19,463 bases of DNA, from NCBI GenBank assembly GCA_002428045.1, contig DIZZ01000257.1, forward strand, positions 1 through 19,463, read 5' to 3'. The DNA comes from Verrucomicrobia bacterium UBA6015. Its GTDB lineage: Bacteria; Verrucomicrobiota; Kiritimatiellia; UBA8416. This document shows positions 13,672-19,463 of this stretch, piece after piece. The notes under the pieces are model-generated. The model saw nothing but the letters and a program-made list of their open reading frames with translations, was not told the origin of the DNA and did no database searches. The translations under genes and the position numbers were made by a program. Numbering within the stretch: the first letter of the stretch is position 1; each line of letters begins with the position of its first letter.

Positions 13672-16600
13672 ATGACAACCAAACCTTCGAAGAATATTGT
13701 TCCAGTGGGTAAAAACAAAAGGCCTATACTGGCAGCCCTGGCGATGGCGCTTTTGGGAGCGGTTTCGCCTTTGGATGCCGCCGACATCAAGATGGCTGCA
13801 TCGGTTCGCGTGCAATCTACACCCGCGGCCGCCTTTGGCGTCACCCCTCCGCTATCGGCGGTATCGGCATCGTCCCCCACCCATCGCAAGGCGTCGGTGC
13901 TGCGTGAGGTACCGCGACGGGATCGCCCGACGTCGGCGACAGGCCGAAAACGTCTAACACAGGCGGATCCGGTGCTGCAAGGCGGGCCCGTTGTCAGTAA
14001 TATGCCCTCCCCGTTGATTTCGTTCGAGGGGTTGTCGAATATTGATGGTGTGGCCCCATCCGATTGCAACGGGGATGTCGGGCCGAACCACTATGTGGAA
14101 ATGGTCAACATGCATTTCTGCATCTATGACAAGGCAACCGGGGATGCCCTTATTGAACCGATGCTGATGAGCTCGCTTTTTTCTGCCGCCAATTTCGCAC
14201 CGCCGGCATCGACCATGGACAATGGCGATCCGATTGTGCTTTATGATCCGCTGGCGGATCGCTGGATGATCAGCCAGTTCATCGTCAGTGTGAGACCCTG
14301 CCATGAGGTGATCGCGATCTCCCAAACGCCGGATCCCACGGGGCCCTGGTTTCTTTATGATTTCGTGATGCCGAATAATCTCATGAACGACTACCCGAAA
14401 TTCGGTGTCTGGCCGGATGCCTACACCATGACCGACAACCAGTTTGGCGAGAGTTCCGGTGCGGGCGTCTTTGCCTTTGATCGCGTCAAGATGCTGGCAG
14501 GCGACCCTGCCGCAACCTACCAGTATTTCAATCTGATCGACGTCAATCCGAATTTCTTTTCACTACTCCCTGCCGACCTGGACGGGCCACCGCCGCCTGC
14601 GGGCTCTCCCAGTTATTTCCTGTCGGTTGACAAGGGGTCTGTATCGCCCGATCCTTCACTCTATCTCTGGAAATTCTCCGTGGACTGGGACAATCCGTCG
14701 AATAGCACGTTCGGCATCAACGGCGCACCGGACCAAGTCATCCCGGTAGCGGATTTCAATCCTGAATTCAGTGGCGGACGTGATGTGATCCCGCAGAAGG
14801 GGACCAACCAGAAGCTGGATGCGATCGGGGATGGGCTGATGTATCGCCTGCAATACAGGCATTTCAGCGAACGCGAGACGCTGACGGTCTGCCACACCGT
14901 CAATGTCGGCGACAACCGGGCGGGGGTGCGCTACTATATCTTGGAACGGTCGTTGCCTGGCGGTGAGGAATTCACCGTGGCAGACCAAGCCACCTATGCA
15001 CCCGATGACGGCAACAGCCGCTGGATGGGTAGTGCCGCCCTGGACGGCACCGGAAACCTTGCCGTGGGATTCAGCATTTCCGGAACCAACCTTTACCCAT
15101 CCATCCGCTACGCTGGACGCATGCACTACGACCCCACAGGAGGCCTATGGCGCGGTGAGGCATCCCTTGTCGAGGGGACGGCATCTCAGACGGGAGTTAA
15201 CCGTTGGGGCGACTATTCAATGATGGCGGTTGATCCAACGGACGAAGCCACGTTCTGGTTCAATGCCCAGTACACCTCCGGAAGCTGGAATTGGAAAACC
15301 CGTATCGGCTCGTTCATCATGAGTTCGAGCAACCTAGCCTATGTGACGGGGATTGTCACCAATGCACTGACCGGGGCGGCGGTTCCCGGAGCCCGCGTGA
15401 TTTGCCATGAGGGCGGCGAGGCGAAAGCAGCGGCGGATGGATCCTACCGCCTGAGTACCCTGGCAGGGGATCATCGCTTGACTGCCGTTGCCAACGGCTA
15501 TTGGCATTCCGCGACAACCCAGGTTGCGCTTGTGGCCGGCATGACGTCGCAGGTTGATTTCGCACTGATGCCCGTGGCACTGAGCGTGTCACCAGGCATC
15601 GGAAGCACCGCGACAGGTGAGCAAGGTGGCCCCTATCTACCGTCATCCTTCACCTACACCCTCTCCAATGCGGCCAATTCCAGCCTGGCCTGGAATGTCG
15701 CTGTCGATGCTGACTGGCTCGCGGCAGCCCCGTCCTCAGGAATCCTGGCACCTTTCACGGCGACCGGAATCGTCGTCTCGCTGACGCAGCCGGCGTCGTT
15801 CCTGCCTTTTGGTGTGGCAACCGGACGGGTCCAGGTGGTCGCGACCAATTCAACCCATTCCTTCAGTGAATCGCGTTCGATCAGCCTCGTTGTCACAGGT
15901 GCATCCCCCACCCTGGCGCACTGGGATTTCAACACAGGACAGCCGAGCGAATGGCAGATTACAGGGGCGGGCTGGTCCTTCGATGATCCCGGCCAACGGG
16001 GCAACCTGACGGGCGGCACGGGTATCTTTGCGATCGTGGATAGCGACTATATCGGCGAAACACAGGTCGTCAGCGCACTGGTTTCTCCTGTCTTTGACTT
16101 TTCCGGTTTCAGCGATGTAACGATTTCCTTCAAAACCGATTTCAGACACTACAGCGGAGACCTGGCTCGAGTCGATTACAGCCTGGCTGGTACGAATGGA
16201 CCGTGGACGTCGGCATGGACCGTACCCGCGGCCAACCTGCCGGGACCGCGAACACGAACGGTTGTCTTGCCGCCAGCCGTGAATATGGCACCCCACGCCG
16301 CCTTCCGGTTTTATTATGAAGGCTATTATGCATGGTGGTGGCAAGTGGATGATGTTGAACTCAGCGGCGTGCAGAATGCGGCAGGGATGACCGTCGTGCC
16401 GGTCACAGACTGGGCGATCAGTCAATATGCAGGTTCGATACCCTCGGAAATCCGCTATTATCGCCTTTCGGCATCCGGTACGGGAACGGTCGCGTGTGTT
16501 GTATCCTCGCCCGACTGGATGACCTGTTCGCCCTCTGCATTCACCCTCCATCCAGGACAATCGGCCGTGGTGACCGCAGCGGTTGCAGCGGCATCGTCCA

Positions 16601-19463
16601 CCATGGCGAACGGTGAATATCCTGGAGTCATCGTTTTCTCAAACACGCTCGACCATGCGGCCGCTACGCGCACCGTGACACTGGATGTGTTGGACCCGTT
16701 GCAGATCGCCCCGTCGACCCCCTATGTAGCCTCGGGATTGGAGGGAGGACCGTTCACGCCGACCGGCCAGGTTTATACCCTGCGAAACAACGGCACCAAT
16801 GCTGTGGAATGGGGATTATCGACCGAGGCAGCGTGGGTGACCATAGCACCGACCAACGGCACGATTGCAGGGGGATCGGCAGCTACCGTTGCCGTCGCCG
16901 TCGTCTCGGCACTGCTGACGAATAGCGGCATCCACATGGCGGATCTGGTTTTTACCAACCTTTCAGTAGGCAGCATGCAAACACGATCGGCCACCATCAA
17001 TGTTCGAGAAATTACCGGGTCGATCGGGATTTACGACTCGATCGGTGCAACGAATGACCTTAGCCTCCCGTTTGGCGTGGTGACCGGCCTGACGCCCCGC
17101 GTCGCACAGATCATCATTGCAAACACGGGGGAGAATAGCCGGAACCTAGTCGTTTCAAATCTTTTTTTCGGTTATTACCTGAATCTTTTTGATGGGGAGA
17201 ATGCCGAAAATTGGTTTCCAGTGACGGGCGACTGGAGCGTGAGCGGCGGTGCATATCGTCCCCAATCGCAGCAGTCCATACAGATGCAGTCCAACTTGCA
17301 TGACCTCTCCTGGTCAAATGCATGGGTCGAAACGGAAGTGAATGTGTCGCAAAATGTGGGCTCGTATGGTCTGGGTTGCCGCGTAACGCCGGGGTGCGAG
17401 ATTGACGACAACGGGAATGGATACTTTTTCATTGTCGACAATGACAACGGAAGCGGCTTTTTTCTAGTATTCCGACAGTATAATGGAATCGGGGCGGTCC
17501 TTCAGGGCTGGACGCTGACCACGGCTCTAAAAACCGATCGTAATGTGCTGTCCATGAATACGGAAGGGGGAAACATCCGCTGCTATTTAAACGGAACACC
17601 GGTCTGGGATGGGATTGATGAAGACCCCCTGCCCCCCGGCGGGGTGTGCCTGATCGCGACTGCGGAAGCCTCAGTGGTACGCACCTATGCGTTTGATTCC
17701 ATCCTCGTCGGACCACCCCGTGAACGCGGCCTCGGGGTTGGTCGCAAGCAGCTCTACTATAATGGCTTGGCACAAGATGGAAACATCTTCGGACCGTTCA
17801 CCAAGGACACATCGACCAGGGCGGCTATGGCACCGGACATTCCCGACGAAAATGCTCTGGAATGGCCCTTATATGCCGCCTCCGCCACCTCTCAGCCTCC
17901 CTTCATGCTCAGCGGCTTGCCGGACCTTCCCGTCACCCTGGCACCGGGAAACTCGTTCACGGTGGATGTGGCCTATATTTCTGCCAACCTGAACTCCAAT
18001 CTGAATGTGGTCACCATCCTGAGCAATGCAAACGACATGGAGCGTATGGAGGTCGCCGTGGAGGGACGGCAGGCCGTTGGCGTGATAACTGGGCAAGTCA
18101 CGGATGCCTGGTCAGGTGCAGCACTCTCGAATGCGAACGTGCGAGTTGACCAAGGGCCCACCAACTACGTCGCGATGTCAGACGCAGATGGCGCATACAG
18201 CCGGGTGGTGCCGGTGGGGGCTGGCGCAGTGACCGTGTCACACGCCGGATACGCGACCTCTGCTGACGTACCGTTTGCGCTGTCGGCTGACGGTGAAACC
18301 TCCATATACAATGTCGCCCTAGTCGGCGGCTGCATCGCGGTTAGCACAGGCGAACTCGTATTCACCAGCAGCTACACAAATCATACGCAGTTTACACAGT
18401 CAGTCGTCTTGCACAATACCGGGGTGGCTGGTTTCGACTGGACGAATAAGGTCACCTACAACGGCGGGGCGACCAACTGGCTGCTTGTGCAACCCAGCCA
18501 TGGGTCGCTGCCGCAGGCAGGAGAAAGGGGATTGAGCAATCGCGTTGATACGGCAGGGGTTGGCGCGGGAACGCACGGAGCCACCGTCACGATGACCTCC
18601 CCCCATGCAACCAATTCCCCGCTGACCTATACTGTCACACTGACCCTCGGCAAGGGTGCCCAGGCGATTGTATTCGCCAACCCGGGCCTGCAGATCGTGA
18701 CGAATATCACGCCACTGACGGCGACCGCCTCCAGCGGGCTGCCGGTGAGTTTCACCGTGGTTTCCGGGGCGGCAACCTTGACCAGCCCGACAACGCTGGC
18801 CTACCCCTCCCCCGGCCTGGTCACGGTGCGGGCAACCCAGCCAGGCGACGCCAATTGGCGGCATGCAGTACCTGTGGATGTTCAATTCAGGGTGCGGACC
18901 GAGCGAACCTACGCTGATTTCGACGGTGACAGGCGCACGGACCAGACCGTTTTCTGGCCACAGGAAGGTCGCTGGTACCACTGGCTGAGTGCCACCCGCA
19001 GCGTACAGGAGCGGGGCTGGGGCTGGTCGGCGGTTACCCCGGTCCCGGCAGATTATGACGGGGACCTCATCGCGGATGTGGCCATATACCACCGCGCCAA
19101 CGGCGCCTGGTACATCCGCAAGAGCAGCGATACAAAACTGCTGCAGCGCCAGTTCGGATGGGCGGCCACCGAGGCTGTCCCGGGGGATTACGATGGCGAT
19201 GGCTTCTCCGACTTCGCTGTGCATCACCGGGCGGACGGCAGGTGGTATATCCTACGGCACGACGGGACCGGTTTCAGAACACTGCGTTTCGGCTGGCACG
19301 AGACGGTACCGGTACCGGCGGACTATGATGGCGATGGCACGACCGACATCGCGGTCTACTGGCCCGTCCAGGGACGCTGGTTCATCATGCACAGCCGCAG
19401 CGGTCGGTATGTCGAGACCGACTGGGGCTTTGCGGAAGCCTTGCCGGTACCGGCGGACTACGA
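13672..19463 (+). CDS. Giant secreted multidomain protein with BACON-like, regulatory-like and 45-residue D-x-D-G-D repeats (3' partial)
   Basis: At least 1930 codons, open to the window end. ATG 13672 follows GAGGAG (13657-13662). Residues 1-36 are a signal peptide (basic start, AALAMALLGAVSPLDA). Approximate order: 117-553 a large domain with SDCNGDVGPNHYVEMVN, NGDPIVLYDPLADRWMISQF and ISQTPDPTGPW, common in secreted bacterial proteins but unnamed to me; 556-633 Carboxypeptidase-regulatory-like; 634-743 BACON-like; 744-901 jelly-roll (choice-of-anchor/MAM-like); 902-1113 two BACON-like domains; 1170-1348 LamG-like; 1349-1468 Ig-like; 1470-1553 second regulatory-like; 1554-1660 BACON-like; 1661-1742 MBG-like (ATASSGLPVSFTVVSG); 1743 onward calcium-loop repeats. 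Probably exported, with adhesion or carbohydrate-binding roles; no catalytic site is recognised. It follows the CCA enzyme gene by three bases, odd company for a secreted protein, and may have a promoter inside that gene. Confidence 0.88.
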   Translation, partial: MTTKPSKNIVPVGKNKRPILAALAMALLGAVSPLDAADIKMAASVRVQSTPAAAFGVTPPLSAVSASSPTHRKASVLREVPRRDRPTSATGRKRLTQADPVLQGGPVVSNMPSPLISFEGLSNIDGVAPSDCNGDVGPNHYVEMVNMHFCIYDKATGDALIEPMLMSSLFSAANFAPPASTMDNGDPIVLYDPLADRWMISQFIVSVRPCHEVIAISQTPDPTGPWFLYDFVMPNNLMNDYPKFGVWPDAYTMTDNQFGESSGAGVFAFDRVKMLAGDPAATYQYFNLIDVNPNFFSLLPADLDGPPPPAGSPSYFLSVDKGSVSPDPSLYLWKFSVDWDNPSNSTFGINGAPDQVIPVADFNPEFSGGRDVIPQKGTNQKLDAIGDGLMYRLQYRHFSERETLTVCHTVNVGDNRAGVRYYILERSLPGGEEFTVADQATYAPDDGNSRWMGSAALDGTGNLAVGFSISGTNLYPSIRYAGRMHYDPTGGLWRGEASLVEGTASQTGVNRWGDYSMMAVDPTDEATFWFNAQYTSGSWNWKTRIGSFIMSSSNLAYVTGIVTNALTGAAVPGARVICHEGGEAKAAADGSYRLSTLAGDHRLTAVANGYWHSATTQVALVAGMTSQVDFALMPVALSVSPGIGSTATGEQGGPYLPSSFTYTLSNAANSSLAWNVAVDADWLAAAPSSGILAPFTATGIVVSLTQPASFLPFGVATGRVQVVATNSTHSFSESRSISLVVTGASPTLAHWDFNTGQPSEWQITGAGWSFDDPGQRGNLTGGTGIFAIVDSDYIGETQVVSALVSPVFDFSGFSDVTISFKTDFRHYSGDLARVDYSLAGTNGPWTSAWTVPAANLPGPRTRTVVLPPAVNMAPHAAFRFYYEGYYAWWWQVDDVELSGVQNAAGMTVVPVTDWAISQYAGSIPSEIRYYRLSASGTGTVACVVSSPDWMTCSPSAFTLHPGQSAVVTAAVAAASSTMANGEYPGVIVFSNTLDHAAATRTVTLDVLDPLQIAPSTPYVASGLEGGPFTPTGQVYTLRNNGTNAVEWGLSTEAAWVTIAPTNGTIAGGSAATVAVAVVSALLTNSGIHMADLVFTNLSVGSMQTRSATINVREITGSIGIYDSIGATNDLSLPFGVVTGLTPRVAQIIIANTGENSRNLVVSNLFFGYYLNLFDGENAENWFPVTGDWSVSGGAYRPQSQQSIQMQSNLHDLSWSNAWVETEVNVSQNVGSYGLGCRVTPGCEIDDNGNGYFFIVDNDNGSGFFLVFRQYNGIGAVLQGWTLTTALKTDRNVLSMNTEGGNIRCYLNGTPVWDGIDEDPLPPGGVCLIATAEASVVRTYAFDSILVGPPRERGLGVGRKQLYYNGLAQDGNIFGPFTKDTSTRAAMAPDIPDENALEWPLYAASATSQPPFMLSGLPDLPVTLAPGNSFTVDVAYISANLNSNLNVVTILSNANDMERMEVAVEGRQAVGVITGQVTDAWSGAALSNANVRVDQGPTNYVAMSDADGAYSRVVPVGAGAVTVSHAGYATSADVPFALSADGETSIYNVALVGGCIAVSTGELVFTSSYTNHTQFTQSVVLHNTGVAGFDWTNKVTYNGGATNWLLVQPSHGSLPQAGERGLSNRVDTAGVGAGTHGATVTMTSPHATNSPLTYTVTLTLGKGAQAIVFANPGLQIVTNITPLTATASSGLPVSFTVVSGAATLTSPTTLAYPSPGLVTVRATQPGDANWRHAVPVDVQFRVRTERTYADFDGDRRTDQTVFWPQEGRWYHWLSATRSVQERGWGWSAVTPVPADYDGDLIADVAIYHRANGAWYIRKSSDTKLLQRQFGWAATEAVPGDYDGDGFSDFAVHHRADGRWYILRHDGTGFRTLRFGWHETVPVPADYDGDGTTDIAVYWPVQGRWFIMHSRSGRYVETDWGFAEALPVPADY
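18916..19463 (+). repeat. Tandem 135-bp coding repeats (45 residues each), running off the window
   Basis: The D-Y/F-D-G-D codon block recurs at 18916, 19051, 19186, 19321 and 19456, every interval exactly 135 bases. Each protein unit runs as D-Y-D-G-D-x-x-x-D-x-A-V, a G-x-W-Y-I strand, and F-G-W before V-P-A-D-Y-D. The D-x-D-G-D-G-x-x-D loops resemble calcium-binding FG-GAP/VCBS-like repeats. The DNA of neighbouring units has diverged, so the fixed length is kept at protein level. Confidence 0.93.

Noticed and set aside
18400..19227. 275-codon - strand open frame inside the giant protein gene
   Set aside because: Shadow of the repeat-containing coding region; no start signal.

Overview
This is a high-GC bacterial window with three parts: a phage-head-like module on the left (1 to about 6050), a block of conserved chromosomal genes in the middle (6267-13668), and the first 1930 codons of a giant secreted mosaic protein on the right (13672 to the window end). 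The giant protein combines Carboxypeptidase-regulatory-like folds, BACON-like Ig domains, an MBG-like domain and D-x-D-G-D repeats. Together with an FAD_oxidored enzyme carrying a C-terminal discoidin-like domain, this recalls the PVC group (Kiritimatiellota, Verrucomicrobiota or Lentisphaerota). That placement is a judgement from domain style; no marker gene is present.

Left module, all on the + strand: the C-terminus of a Mu gpF-like minor head protein reading in frame into a scaffold-like protein, a small decoration/cement-like protein, the major capsid protein, a protein with an alpha-helical N-terminus and a chitobiase-type Ig domain, a seven-bladed Asp-box propeller protein with a fibre-like stalk and a membrane or signal segment, and a one-TM XhlA-like protein. 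No tail-tube, sheath, tape-measure or baseplate gene lies between the capsid gene and the propeller/holin end. Its gene spacers are built of short tandem arrays: a seven-base unit (consensus GACYRMA) at four sites, plus six-, eight- and nine-base units. One heptamer array lies inside the first reading frame. The module stops in an AT-rich stretch facing the 3' end of a tRNA-Leu(CAA) gene, a classic integration site, with a hairpin terminator usable from both sides between them.

Middle block: on the - strand, an FAD-dependent oxidoreductase, pyrimidine-nucleoside phosphorylase, cytidine deaminase and a PIN-PhoH protein are packed closely enough to be one operon. On the + strand, purine nucleoside phosphorylase overlaps the CCA-adding enzyme/poly(A) polymerase, which is followed three bases later by the giant secreted protein. 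The two arms diverge from about 11340-11519. Functionally this is nucleoside salvage (cdd, deoA/pdp, purine nucleoside phosphorylase) mixed with RNA metabolism (PhoH, CCA enzyme, tRNA).

The points most worth following up are the array-punctuated, apparently tail-less capsid module next to tRNA-Leu, the in-frame array that seems to weld two head genes together, and the exact 45-residue repeats in the giant exoprotein.
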